A DNA stretch of 64,000 nt from Prochilodus magdalenae (GCA_024036415.1 JAMWET010003523.1:7501-71500), one strand, 5' to 3'. Positions 10,759 to 23,202 are shown, numbered from the stretch's first letter. Numbers and translations: made by a program. Notes: generated by a model from the letters alone, not told the origin.

Positions 10759-13700
10759 CTAAAGTGAGAAAAGACAGTACTTGCATGAGGACAGTCTAGA
10801 TTTGTGTCTAGAAAGCTTATGCACATGGCTAAACTGATTGATGCTTGCAAAACTCTACCGGTACTGATAGCAGATAAAGAAAGATGATGAAATCAATGAG
10901 ATTAAGACCTTTGGATAACTGGGTAACTGATTAATAAGATCTTATAAACAGTATACCTAAATATCTGACTATACTGATGGTACTGCATATATTCTACTAA
11001 AACTAACTTTGAAATAAAGATTACATACATAATAGAGAATAACATGTTTATTAAGGGATTTAAGTAAATAATAAAGTAAATTAGGCATTAAATCAGGAGG
11101 TTAGGTAAAACAAGGTTTACATTGTCATCAACTAAGACAATGGGATAATCTGGAGAAAGCTATCCATGGTCAACATAACACATTCACATTTTTTAATACT
11201 TTTCGGAAAAAAATATCAGCGGGTTTTTGACTGTAGAGTATGACTCTAGTAGGGCTGGGTGACCAAAATCACAGTATATTGCTTAATTTCTTCACTTATC
11301 CATGTTCATTACATGCATTACATTCTTAAACCTTAATTTAACTTTGGAATAATACTGTACTTTCAGCCCAAGATGATGTCTTCCAACTTTTTTACTCTTA
11401 ATTGCAATAACTAGTACAGCAGCTGTGTTTCTTCCTGTTTCTGGTTTGTGTTAGTGCGAATGGCCAGACTTCTTCTCCTTCAAGTGGGTAAAATGTACAT
11501 ATTGCTTCTTAACATCCAGAAGAAGAACTTGCCAGTGTTTAACAGCGCAATCAAAAACATTTCAAATATGCATAATCGATATATAATACTATCATTAATT
11601 ATTTTATCAACAATCTAGATTTCTTCTTATTAAGAAGAGGTGCCCTACCTTAAATGGCGTATATGTGAAAGCAGCATAAGCAGGTGTGCGAGGCGTGCAG
11701 AGCGCTGCTGAAAGCTCAGCCCTGTCTTAGAGATGGCCCACACCAGCGCATCCGTCACTGAGTCTAATAGCTGCAGCAGCTTGGTCCTGCTCTGCGGTTC
11801 CTCTCCTCCTTCAGCTGAACTCAAACACATGTCTACAACCGCAAACAACCACATGGTCAATTAATCCACGGTCACATCCTTACTTCTTAAAAAAGTTCCA
11901 AGCACAGGCCACAGCATTTGTCAAGTTAAGCAGAAAAAATCTATCCTGTTTGATTTATTTCCAAACTGTCTAATAAGAGACAGTAATGAAGAACAGATTG
12001 TGGAGCTCTTTAGGATCCCACTGTAAAAATCTAAGAAAGTACAGAAGAGAAAAATGAAAGGTTTATAGGAATCAGAGAGAAAAAATGCATCATCTCGCTA
12101 AGATACACAACAGCACACATCGCACCAACTGCTACTTATGTATTTCAAATGAAGTTGATACACATGTTGAAAAATTCTCAAAGCAAGCATGTTGTTCTCA
12201 TTAGACATTTACAGTGTGTGAGCGATTCTCTTGGTTACCTTGGCCATCACTCCCTTCAATTACAGGCTGGATAACAGTAAAACTCAGAAAGATCTATGGG
12301 TCTTGGCAAAAGACCACTTGTTATGGTGCCATGGAAGAGAGCCAGATCCAACAGCACATTGTGTTCCCAAATACACACATGTGCACAAGTACAATAAATG
12401 AAAAGCCAAATAAATAAACAAACAAACAAGCAAAACGGTTATGGTAATCACATGCAAACTTTTGCATGTTTTTGAAATTCAGATCAGTCCAATGTTGTAT
12501 GTGGGGAACGCACACAAATACTTACTGGAGTTGAGGAGGATCATGGCCTTGAGGCAGACATACTCCTCTCTCTGCAGCTTCAGCTCTCTGAATCGGGATG
12601 TGGTTGCCAGCAGCATGTCAAAAATCTCCACAAAGCCTTGCACACAGCTGCCCTCATCCCTACCCATCAACAAGGAATTATTAGCTTTACATATAAGCTT
12701 TACCTGATGCCAATAACACTTCCTAGTCTATAATCTACACAGCTCTAAAGTTCTGCTTTATAAAATTAGTCAGTAAGTTTTCTCTTACTATATCTACTTG
12801 TTTAGAGCCAGTGTCATTTTGAATGATGTTGCTTGGACTCATTTCAGATAAATCAGTTCCAAAAATATGGGGTAACTTAAGACTAGAAACTTTGTAAAAA
12901 TGTTCAAAAACATCTTCAACCTGTGATGCAATCATACTTGGCTATAAAAGAAGGATGAAGGAAAAGCCTAGTCCGTTGTGATGATAGGTCTAAGGTAGGC
13001 ACTATGACCAATTATACATGAAAAAATAATCCAACAATGCCGTTTAGTAAATTATTTGAAAGAATTTAGGTATTTTATCTAGGTTAACCTAAATGTATCA
13101 TAATATCATCTAAAGATTTTGAGAATTCAGAGAAATCTCTATGTGTAAAAGGTAAGATTAAAAACAAAACCTGTTGAGCTGTGCCCAATATTTTGACAAA
13201 CTGTTTTCAATAACCATAACATGATTTATGTATCATAATATCATCTAAAGATTTTGAGAATTGAGAAAAATCTCTATGTGTAAAAGGTAAGATTAAAAAC
13301 AAAACCTGTTGAGCTGTGCCCAATATTTTGACAAACTGTGCCCAATATTTTGACAAACTGTGCCCAATATTTTGACAAACTGTTGTCAATAACCATAACA
13401 TGATTTATTGCTATGCTTTTATGCACAGTAGAAGCTGTATGTCAACAACGTTCAGAAACACAGCTCAAGTTCATATGTTCAACTGTTGCATTGTGGAAAT
13501 GTGCATTGTGGCCTAATGAGTCAAACATTCAGGTTTTTTATAAAAATAACTTAAACTTGAAACTTAAAAATCTGGAACATCCAGATTGTTACACAGCACA
13601 GAAACAACTTCACAAGCCAGGGTCTGCAATGGTATGAGGTTAACATAGTGCTTATCGCATGGGTGACCTGCACATCTAACCCTAGTCACCATTAACCCTG

Positions 13701-16049
13701 ACATATGCTAGACGCTGTCTTTTTCAGGCATGTTCATGCTCCAAGCTTTATATAACAATGTCAAGCCACATTCAGTATGTTAAAACAGCACAGTGTGGGT
13801 TCTGTCTCCCACTGAAAACATGGGGTTTTATGGCAATAAAGTCCCCAAACACTTGCACAGCTACGAACTTTCAGACTGAAAGTTTTTACTTTTAAAACCA
13901 GATTAACTGGTGTCTTCAGTCTCCAAAGACTAATGTGTTATTAAAAGGACAGGCGACATAACACAATATTTAATATGCTTCAATGTTAATGTTTTGGAAC
14001 TTGACTGCAAATTAAAAATAGACTTAAACAACTGATAAACAAGATAAAACTTTTATCTAATATCTAAAATATAAAATCCTAATTTAAATTTAATACAAGC
14101 CAAACTGATTTTTTGTGGAAGGTATGTATTCAGCCAGAAGCCCACTGAACCATGCGTCACGGATTGCTTGAGAAGAAAAGAGCAAGGAAAGAAAATAATG
14201 GCTTATTTTTCAGTGGGCTGCAATCAGGCCATAGAGACAACTCATTGCGAAGAATTGTCCACCAGAAAAACAAACAAACAAATGAAAAAAAAAAAAAAAA
14301 AACCCACACAGGCAGTGCTGTAAGCTTGTGCAGGTGTCCAGGAATGAGAACTGAGTGTGAGCCACACATTATTATCAGCTCTGAGGAAAGGAGATGGGTA
14401 GAGAATAACATTAACCTCATAAAAACCCATTTCTCCAGGAAATAGAACTTGGGCAAAAAAACTCAGTTTGAGAATGTGCACATTAAGCAATGAATGTTTC
14501 TGCTCCTTTTTTTTTTTAAGATTAGACTGAGTTTGTCAAATGTACTGAACAAAGATGAGCAGCAGAATACAGAGAGATCAGCATGGGGCACATAGTGACA
14601 GCTGGCACATGCCAAGTTTTATGTGTCGTTTCTTCATATCCTTTCAAATCACATAAACCCTGAACTACAGATGCACTTACAGTGAGAGAACTCTTCTCAG
14701 TCATGTCACAAACAGGATAAACACTGACTGACATTTACAAATGCAGCTGAATAAAGGGCTTAAAGTCTTACACGGCTGTACCTACAATATGTGCTCTTAG
14801 GGATTAAAATTAGGGTGTATTCTTCTGACAGATAACCAAAGGTCAATAATCAGCAAACATACAAACTGGCAACTCATATCTATCCAGAACGTGGACCATC
14901 AAAATACGAGATTATAAACAGACATTTCCAGTGAGGATGAAGCTGTTGTAAACTCATTGATAGTTGTACACTTAACAGCACAATCCGTTGAATTAAATAA
15001 TGCACCAAGATATTATAAAGTGGTTTTTGTACTATGGAACTGATAGCAGAGGCCAAGCACTTCAGAATATAAAGTAGACAGGCCAAAACTGTAATAAGCT
15101 CTACATAAACACTGACAAATTGACAAATACTGTCAAATGCAATGTGTTCTCTATATAACCAGAAACAGAACATTTAAGGAAATTATTATTGGAATTTACA
15201 GTACTGGACTATGGAAAGTTAGATTTAGCTTTGGAACTGATTCATGACCCAGATTAGCTTTAGCTGAATGTTCTTCAGTAGGTCTCAAAATCTGTCATCC
15301 TCCATGGCACAGTTCTTTCATTCTCTGATCCCCATACCATCCACTGACATATAATGGTGGATGTTTGCTTATAATATGGTATATTACTACAGCTGCATTA
15401 CTGTCCTTTTGAAAAGTGGTCCTGCACAACACTATTTTCACTCTCTTCATTTTCAGTAGGTCTACCTTGCAACTATTCATCGATTTTGTATTTGCATACA
15501 ATTGAATGATAAACCCACCCAAACAGGAACAGTTGTTTATTGGGAATGAAATAAACTGAAATGAACTGATAGCAGTGGAGAAGTAATTGTTTGTTTGTAG
15601 GCTAACGGTTAATGGTTAATCAATCTTTAATTAATGGACTGCATTACTGCAACAAACATTAGAAAATAGATATGAAAATGAATGCGGAATGAACAAACAG
15701 TGGTGTACCTGCTGAGGATGAGATCAGGTGAGAAGATGAGCTTTCCAGGATGATTAACAGATCTCCACATCAGCCCCAGCATCAGCACCTCTAACCAGCA
15801 GCACTCTAACAGGTGGACTTGGTCAAAGAGACTAAGCTCCACAAAACCTGCAGACAGAAAAACACAGTGTTTTAGTAAGTTTACACTTAGGCTTTACAAT
15901 TTCTCAAATTAAGGGTCTTGATGGGGAGTTTGCTTTTGTTTGGTGCGGAAACAGCCTCTAGCATTCTGGGAGAAATTTACACTAGATCTTTGAACATTGC
16001 TGTGAGGGTCTGATTTGAATAATGAATTGAATCCAGTTCGAATCCAGTT

Positions 16050-16092
<43 letters not shown>

Positions 16093-19000
16093 CTGGCCAT
16101 GCCACAGTCACATTGTGTGATGTGGTGGTGTTAGCTGTGTTATTTCTTTCTGGGGAATAGTTTAATTTGAGTAGCTTAAGCATGATTGCCATGATTGATG
16201 TTCATCCTTTGTGAAATTCTTTAGTTAGAAACTAGGCAGGGCTGGCCCAAACAATTTGAAGTACTATATGACTTCAAATAAAGTAGCTATTGATCAAGTT
16301 ACTATCAATTATTGAATGATAAGAAAAATGCCCAATGCAAAATCTATGATGAGAGATTAGCACACCATGGGGGCACAACACATTTAATCAAACAACTCAA
16401 ATACTAATCATAGTTCTGATGTTTACTTGGTAGGTCAATCATATTACAGGTAGGCCAATGTAGTGTTGGGAGTCTTGCCCAAGGACTCTTGTTGGTGTAG
16501 CACAGCATAGTCACCCAGACCGGGAATCAAACCCCAACCTCCCACATGGTATGGTATCTTAATGACAAGTGGTGTTACCCGTTGCACCACACCAACCACT
16601 TAAGTGTCATGAACACCGTCCTGGATCACAATCACTTTAACTTATGTGAAAGGTAAGCTCCCTGGACAAAAAAAAAAATGGGCACACATATAATTTCTTC
16701 TTTAATACATCCAACTGCATTAATGCCAATCCAATGGACCAATCTAATAGGCCTAATCATTTGTCCAATGTCCACCTGCTCACTTGTCCATTAACTTTTG
16801 TTAATTTGTTTTGTGTTTTATTTCCAAGATGTACACATTACAGACATGCACACATTCCAGCATGGCAGTATGGTTTGGTCCATGAACCTGGCGGAGCAAC
16901 TTGACTGAACAGCAAAACTGCCAGACTCAGGCTAAAAGTTTTTGTTGTAACATCAAAATTGCAATAAAAAAATGAAATTAAGAGGTAAATGTTTAAACTA
17001 ATCACACAGTGCTTCCGAACCACAGATCTATTAGAAACAAACTGTGTGCCGTATATTAGAACGCCACCATAATTAACTGCCAGTCTAGAATGTTGACTGA
17101 CTATGTTCAAGCCTCAAGCCAAAAAAGTGGACACAATAGTCTTTTTGGACCTCAATGTATAAATATTTATCACAACTTTGAACTGCAACATTGGTCAGAG
17201 AACAAAAAACATTTAAATGCTCTGAGCAAAGCATTTAGCCCTTTGTCAGACCCAAGATCTCAATTCTCAGTTCGGAACAGCAGGTGAAATGCTGAATTAG
17301 TAAATTAGTAAACAAGCTGCAGGCTTTTTCTTTTCAACATTTTTTATATTTTACATTTTTATATGTGCAAAGTTGACCCTGTAAGAATTTCATGTCACCT
17401 TTTTACAGAACCAACTGTGTTTGTTACACAGGTGAGTTGATTTGAGTGTTTTCTCACTAGTATTAATATAATTACACATACATGTCAAACAGTTGATCTT
17501 ACAGTTAACTTCCAACACAACTAGTGTCTTGTTTTGCACATCATGACACAGATTGCTACAAAACTGGGAGCAGCACACTGTGCTTCAGTGAAAAATACAA
17601 GAATAACACCTGTGTTTCGATCAGCCGAATAATTGTCACCTCAAATGAGTCAGGTCCTCATGGAAAACACTTTGGAAATAATAAGAACATGCAGATCTGA
17701 AATTTACAAATTAACCAGAGCCATAAGGATTCAGCTCAATACGCATCCCTTATTACTCCCTTAAATAACTCAGGAAGAAAAAATAACTTTATGGGATATT
17801 TAGCTTTTGCTGGCAGTAATACAATATAAAAACATCATAAATCTCAGTGATTGCTGAGAAGCTTGTTTTCATGTGCTTCTATTAAGTTTTCCAAAACGCA
17901 CTAATAGCTCCTTCCATAAATTGGGTGCTACCAAAGCAACTACCAGTACAAGAATCCATACATCATTAATACAGCACTACAAAATTAGTATCAGCTACTG
18001 CAACAGATAATTAGTTTTCTCAAAACATGCACGAGCTTGATGATCAATGTCAATAAAGCCAGGATTGAAATACTTACACTTGCACACCAAAACCTACACA
18101 CATGAACAAATATATATATACACACCAGGGATTTTCTTGGCCCAGCTGATCATGTGGACAAGTTCTTTGTCAGCGAGATTTGTGAGTGACATCATGACAT
18201 TAGCCTCAGTGAAAGGCTTCTTCATGTCCTTCATCAGATAAATGTCTGGTGGTTCTGCCTCCATGATCCGGGATATAAGATCCTCTGGGCTCAGTGTTGA
18301 AGTAAAAACCTCTTTTACTCGGATGGGTGGCATGCTTCTGCGGTCTGCTTGTCTCTGACTGCCTGTTACTGCCCTGGTAGGGAGCCGCGTCACTCTCCGT
18401 GGTTGTGGGCCTCCACGACTATAGCTGCCACGGTCTCGACGCATACCTAAAACACACATATGCAAACAAGACGAATTAACTTACAGCTGCATCCTCCAAC
18501 CAGCACATCACTGTAACACTACTGATTCAGGGAGAACCCTGACTATTAGAGGGGAACACATATGGGCTTCTAGTAGTATATCAGTTTAAAGCCTTTGGCA
18601 ATCTTAGGACAAAAATGAATTATACTGGTAGTTAATCTGATACATTAGGTCTTCAGTGGGATCCAATGGGATAACTTGTTTGTCTCTATCCATCTAGACA
18701 CTACAAAGACAATAAATGGTGATTGGATCGTTTTCTGTTGGCTGTTCTAGGAATGTATGACAACACTTAACAATGTAATAAGAGTATTATAACAGCTGCT
18801 ATCTTAACAAACACCTGAGAGCTTTGTAAAATCACCATACATGGAGTAATGGAAGACAAATCCATCTCCACAGCAACAAATGTTTAATTTAGCTCTGAGT
18901 TAATGAATTATTTTTCTGTTGTGAGTGAGCCATCTCAGATGCTCACCTCTGGCACAATGTTTTACAAAATGTTCTATTCACACAGCTAAAAAACAAGCAA

Positions 19001-20597
19001 ACAGACAGTAAAATAAAACAAAAACTCAATCATGTCACAATGTAGCCAGATACTTTCATGTTTCATTTGTGTGCCTGTGTGTGTAATCACATGAATAATC
19101 ACTTATAATGAACACTTCTGATTATTATTTGATAAACATATCACCCTCTATACAGTAGACCCTTTTATCACTTTATAAAATCACATGACAAAGTCCACAA
19201 CAACAGTATAATACAAAGTCCATATTTTGCAGATGGAACTTGGCAAAGCATGGTAGACAGATCTCCCAGCCCAGACAGACAGAGAGAGAGAGAGAGAGAG
19301 AGAAAAAGAAAGCCACTAATCACTTACCACATTTCATCATTCCCACTTCGTAACACTTGCGAAGCCTGCATGCCTGGCAGCTTTTGCGTCGGTTCTTATC
19401 AATGGTGCACTGGTTGGTTGCGGGGCAGATGTAGTCATTATGACCTTATAAAAAGACAAAGTTAGTGTGAACAGTTGCTATTTCACTCATTCACAGAAAA
19501 AACATTTAAACACCCAACAGGCGCAGCGTGTGCCAGTGTAAATATGAGTAAATATCTGCATCAATCAAATCTGCAGAGATCACAGCGTTATCAGACCTGA
19601 ACACATAAAACAAAAAAAAGTCCAAATGTTAGGATACACCTGCTAATTAGATGTTCTCTTTAAAATTAAGGAGATTATTAGAAAGTCTGGCAACTGACAC
19701 ATGTCAGCAACAGGTAAGTAGCTCAATTCTCTTTTTAAGATACGTAGGCAGGTAAAAAAAACAAAAGGCCAAAGTCAAATTTTCTCATTAAATCCTATTT
19801 TCTTGTTGGGCTGTTCACATTATCTTTAAAATGGAGCCTATATCCGACTTAAGTCTGCATGCACCACCTCACCAGCATAAGTTCAGACAGTTGGGCCTTG
19901 CACCCAGAATGTGTTCAAGCTCATTGTAAACATGGCACATTATTCAGCCATGGCCACTTCTTTGGTTTGCATTCTCCGTTTCTTCAGTCTTAGTTTTTTC
20001 ACTCTTTTAAGTTTTGCTTGACACTGCAGACAACGCTCTACTATGGTATTCGTATTTCTTTGAAACTATAACATTTGCTTTACATTGCACAGCCCAAATG
20101 TTTATCTTGACTGGGGGAAATTATGCAACGTCAAGCTGAATTTACACAAAACCTGCATGAATTTCAATCAGGCTGTTCAGACTTGTTACAGTGTAACAAT
20201 GGCACATATTGAAACTCCCAAATCAGAAAGGTATCATTGTGTTTTCTGCTGTTTACACCGCCACACAGATAACACATCTGTGTCATATATTAAGACAAAG
20301 ATTGGTTTTGCTGTGTAAAAGTAGTCTTAGTATGAGTGTCTACATACATTCGGACATCATGGGTAAGGGAGCACAACAGGTGCAACAGAGATCCTCTTAG
20401 AGAAACTAATTTGAAAACAAAAACAGAAACTAATTGCATTATTGGCCCTAGTTACACTCTAAAGAGAGAACACCATGCTGTGCTTCTAAAAGCCCTCGAG
20501 GCTGGAAACCACCTCAAGTTCAGACATAAGACAGGAGGATCTCATTAAGATGGCTGTGGTGAGAAAGCATTATAGAACAATGAGCTCTCCGTGCGTC

Positions 20598-20648
<51 letters not shown>

Positions 20649-23038
20649 TGTGTAAGCAAATGCTTTTTCCTACTTTTAAAACATTCACTTAGTGTCCTAA
20701 TCAGAAGAATAGGATGAGTGAAATACTGAAGCTGCCAGGTCACAGTGACAAAGTTAAACACTGCAAATAAACCCATCAGAGTTCGAGGGGGCACTTGGTA
20801 AACAAAGCAGAGTGCAGATAACTTACAACACTAAAAGGGTCAAATGCACCAGAAGCAGTGAAACAAGTAAGCATATGGATGTATGTGCAAGCATGTGTGC
20901 ATTTTCATGTTATCAGGGAGTTGTCACCTTGGATACTCCGTTTGAAGAAGGCTTTGCATCCCTCACAGGACCAAACACCATAGTGATATCCAGAGGCATA
21001 GTCGCTGCATACAGCGCAGAAGTGCATGTCTGATTTACTCTCTGCAGAGTTAAAGCTCTCCTCACACTCCACTGACCTTTTCCCTATTGATTTGCTGGAG
21101 CAAAGTGAGAGCACAAATCATGTCAGACACAAAATACAGTTTATATTTCTCTATTAATGCAACAGTCAGAGATTAACCCATACATGACAAATAAAACTCA
21201 TTGACAAATTATTTTACTCTTGTATTAACAAACAAAAACATTTTTAATTACTAATAACTTTTAATTTTATTTCACTTCCAATAAAGCTCATATTCTAATG
21301 GATGAGCATTCAGGTTAAGCAAATAATAGATAAAGATAAGCTATTGCATAATACTAATTATGAATGGTAAATGTAACACTGGAACTTCAGGACATAAAAA
21401 CGTTTTCATTTTATGAACTTTTTTAGTTTTTGTTCATATAATTATGAACGTAACGTTGTCAGCCCCTCAGTAAAACATGGGTTTTTAAGTAGGGTATGTT
21501 TATTTCATATACTTTCAGATCTCTGGTCCCCTCTATCAGTGCAGTGATCCAAATTAGGAATACTTTTCGATATTAGTTGATTTAGCTGATGCATTTATGC
21601 GCCCCTTGTCATGCGTTGAATGACATGTTGGTTGATTTTCTAAGTGAAAATAAGCACACTTCATCCCCAGAAATGCATTACTCATTCACTGAACATTGTA
21701 TACTGGGGGAAAGAAAAAACTAAACTGCAGCCAGTGCAAAGGTTTTAAGCTGTTTAAATAAAGTATATTTACTTTTTACCCAATATGTTAAACACAAATA
21801 AATAAAAGCTACAATTTGCTAACTTTGTGTAATATTTAAGAGAATGCATTAACTAGTTTTTGTCTAGAACAACCAAATTGCAGTTGACTGCAAGTTTGCC
21901 TGTATCAAGCATTTTACAATGGCTTCAAATGTGCAATCAGTGATAAAGCAAAAGCAAACCTGGGGAAATTAGAAAAACTCTAAAGTTACCTACTCCTTTA
22001 AACCTGTCCTTTAAAGTCAACATGAAACAGAAATCATAACATGTTTTTCTTCCACACACTGTCATATTTCCAAATGTTACAGATGGTCTCTGAGCATTTT
22101 TGCTCAATGGTGGGGTACAAGGAGGGGAGAGGTGAAACATGATATTACAGTATGACGCAACACAATTATATTACTGAGAATAATATGTCATTACAGCACA
22201 TGGTTGCATATGACAAGAACACCCAATCCTGGTCCAGATCCAACACTCATGTTGCCAATATTCAGATAATATTCAGGGTATATTCAATATTCAGTCCCTG
22301 AAGGTCTTCATTATCTTCATTAACGCACCAGGTGTGTTATATTAACACTGGAGCTAAACTCTGCAGGCTGGTAGATCTCCATGACCAATATTGGGTAACC
22401 CTTGTATATGCCACCTGTCATGGCATGTCTATGTCAGGATTATATCAACGCTACATAGCCAGGTACACAGTACAGTGTTACCAGCGGGTCATTACGATAC
22501 TTTATTTTGACAGGAGATTATGAGAAACAAGACTTTTGTTTTTTTTAAATGACATGATGAATCAGGCTTAGTATGACTGATTAGGAAAATGTACACGCGC
22601 TGGCAGATAGGCTCAGGCTGATGTGGACAGATAGCAGTACCTGTTTTCCTCAGGTGTGCAGGGTGTCAGCTCTTGCCAGGGTCCACTGTTGAGATGGCTC
22701 TGTTGGGTGTGGCTCTGCGAGCGGTGAAGGGTCAGCGGGGACACGTGGCTGTGAGAGGGCCAGAAGAGGGTGGGGCTGAGAGACTGCCGCACTGAGGGAC
22801 AGTCTGAGAGGGAAGTGCTGCTATAGCTAAGCAGAGTGGGGCTGTAGAAAGGCAGGGTGGCAAAGTCATGGCCGATGTCCGTGTAGGGCGAGGGGATGCA
22901 GATGGGATGGCTCTCCATAGGCAGGGTAGGGGAAGAGGAATTGTTAAAAATGGGGGAGAGTACTCTGCCCCCTGCCTTGCTAGGGTTTACCTCCTGCAGC
23001 TGCAGCAGTGGGGCATCCCTCTCTGGAGATTCAGACAT
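10428..23038 (-). CDS. esr2a: Estrogen receptor beta (NR3A2), complete coding region, most like teleost esr2a
   Basis: This is a nuclear receptor that binds estradiol, dimerises and activates genes through estrogen response elements. Eight exons (high to low: 22641-23038, 20928-21094, 19328-19444, 18126-18446, 15709-15847, 12526-12659, 11649-11832, 10428-10758) sum to 1791 nt, which is 596 residues plus TAA. All junctions are GT-AG and in phase. Residues 1-158 form the A/B domain. The DNA-binding domain has zinc Cys at 159, 162, 176 and 179, then 195, 201, 211 and 214; its P-box is [11 protein letters not shown] hinge follows, then the ligand-binding domain (about 276-516). Pocket residues by alignment are Glu349, Arg363 and His493, and helix 12 is [14 protein letters not shown] (503-516). 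About 80 residues of F domain follow. The start Met begins [17 protein letters not shown], as in Esr2a, and has A at -3. Assignment to a rather than b is from remembered sequences. Confidence 0.95.
10759..11648 (-). other. esr2 intron (last)
   Basis: AT-rich intron sequence. No embedded element was recognised. Confidence 0.85.
11649..11832 (-). CDS. esr2a: esr2 exon: ligand-binding domain, helices 9-10/11
   Basis: The exon is 184 nt, the canonical size. It encodes [20 protein letters not shown] and then the dimerisation helix [17 protein letters not shown]. The donor is GTAGGG. Confidence 0.96.
11833..12525 (-). other. esr2 intron
   Basis: AT-rich, with an AAAT/AAAC-rich run near 12405-12435. 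Nothing else is recognised. Confidence 0.85.
12526..12659 (-). CDS. esr2a: esr2 exon: ligand-binding domain, helices 6-8
   Basis: The exon is 134 nt, the canonical size. It encodes [20 protein letters not shown], then [20 protein letters not shown]. The donor is GTAAGT. Confidence 0.96.
12660..15708 (-). other. esr2 intron with an internal tandem duplication
   Basis: Contains the duplication at 13096-13407 and poly(A)/poly(T) runs near 14285 and 14509. No coding exon is supported among the small open frames. Confidence 0.85.
13096..13407. repeat. Tandem segmental duplication with a nested 22-bp expansion
   Basis: Copy 1 (13096-13230) and copy 2 (13231-13407) both start TATCATAATATCATCTAAAG and end in ATAACCATAACATGATTTA. 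Copy 2 carries three units of CTGTGCCCAATATTTTGACA plus AA, where copy 1 has one. Confidence 0.93.
15709..15847 (-). CDS. esr2a: esr2 exon: ligand-binding domain, helices 4-5
   Basis: The exon is 139 nt, the canonical size. It encodes [20 protein letters not shown], then [20 protein letters not shown]. Glu349 (in LLE) and Arg363 (in WRS) are the expected hydrogen-bond partners of the steroid A ring. Confidence 0.96.
16050..16091. repeat. (AT)n microsatellite
   Basis: Uninterrupted AT dinucleotides. Confidence 0.95.
16436..16602 (-). mobile_element. tRNA-derived SINE, copy 1
   Basis: On the - strand it starts AAGTGGTTGGTGTGGTGCAA and has a B-box-like GGTTTGATTCC (plus 16523-16533). It continues CCGGTCTGGGTGACTATGCT, then AGTCCTTGGGCAAGACTCCC. 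The same body occurs in + orientation at 33123-33329. An A-box-like 5' part and a B box suggest a pol III promoter from a tRNA ancestor. Confidence 0.75.
18126..18446 (-). CDS. esr2a: esr2 exon: hinge and start of ligand-binding domain
   Basis: The exon is 321 nt, slightly longer than the roughly 300 nt usual in mammals. It starts [18 protein letters not shown], which includes the basic hinge and nuclear-localisation stretch. It ends [17 protein letters not shown] in helix 3. Confidence 0.96.
18447..19327 (-). other. esr2 intron
   Basis: Contains a (GA)n tract at 19275-19302 close to the donor side. Otherwise nothing is recognised. Confidence 0.85.
19275..19302. repeat. (GA)n microsatellite
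   Basis: CAGACAGACA followed by repeated GA, about 25 bp downstream of the second-finger exon's donor site. Confidence 0.9.
19328..19444 (-). CDS. esr2a: esr2 exon: second zinc finger
   Basis: The exon is 117 nt, the standard size of this exon in steroid receptors. It encodes [20 protein letters not shown], then [18 protein letters not shown]. The D-box PATNQ is intact. The donor is GTAAGTG. Confidence 0.97.
19445..20927 (-). other. esr2 intron with (GT)n
   Basis: Contains a GT tract at 20599-20656. No other feature is supported. Confidence 0.85.
20599..20656. repeat. (GT)n microsatellite
   Basis: GT dinucleotides with one TA interruption. Confidence 0.96.
20928..21094 (-). CDS. esr2a: esr2 exon: first zinc finger
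   Basis: The exon is 167 nt, from a TTTGCTCCAG acceptor to a GTGACA donor. It encodes [20 protein letters not shown] followed by [12 protein letters not shown]. The P-box residues E, G and A specify an estrogen response element half-site. Confidence 0.97.
21095..22640 (-). other. esr2 intron between A/B and first-finger exons
   Basis: AT-rich, with a short palindromic element at 22218-22412. No exon was recognised. Confidence 0.85.
22218..22412. mobile_element. Short palindromic MITE, family E, copy 1
   Basis: The left end CACCCAATCCTGGTCCAGAT is the inverted form of the right end GATCTCCATGACCAATATTG. The inner part GCTAAACTCTGCAGGCTGGT matches a hAT-like nonautonomous repeat I recognise from fish. 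Related copies lie near 37630 and 51260. Confidence 0.6.
22641..23038 (-). CDS. esr2a: esr2 first coding exon: A/B domain
   Basis: The exon has 132 codons plus two bases, from ATG at 23038-23036 to a GTACTG donor. It contains [19 protein letters not shown] and [14 protein letters not shown], blocks conserved among teleost Esr2a. This transactivation region is expected to be disordered. Confidence 0.95.
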
Positions 23039-23202
23039 GGTACAGCATTCAGGCCAGGTATAGGGCTATGACATCATTAATGTGGGAGATAAAGCACAGG
23101 GAGACCAGGAACATGGACCGTCAATTTGAAATGAAGGGCTGAATGAACAGTCAGACTGAATGGAGCACTACTGAATCTTCATCAGGACACCTTTCATCTA
23201 CA
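23031..23202 (-). promoter_or_regulatory. esr2a: esr2 5' UTR with three upstream ORFs
   Basis: A strong acceptor (CTCTTCTCTTTTTCTTCAG) ends at 23203, so this leader is spliced onto the exon with the start codon. The leader has a 9-codon uORF (23197-23168) and a 21-codon uORF (23114-23049). The latter's TGA is followed at once by a third ATG (23048), whose 5-codon frame ends at 23031, inside the main coding region. Arrays of this kind usually lower initiation at the main start. The sequence shows the ORFs; the regulation is inferred. Confidence 0.7.

Larger units (their letters stand above)
15848..18125 (-). other. esr2 intron with (AT)n and a SINE
   Basis: Holds an AT tract at 16050-16091 and a tRNA-derived SINE at 16436-16602. 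The remaining sequence is AT-rich and featureless to me. Confidence 0.85.
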
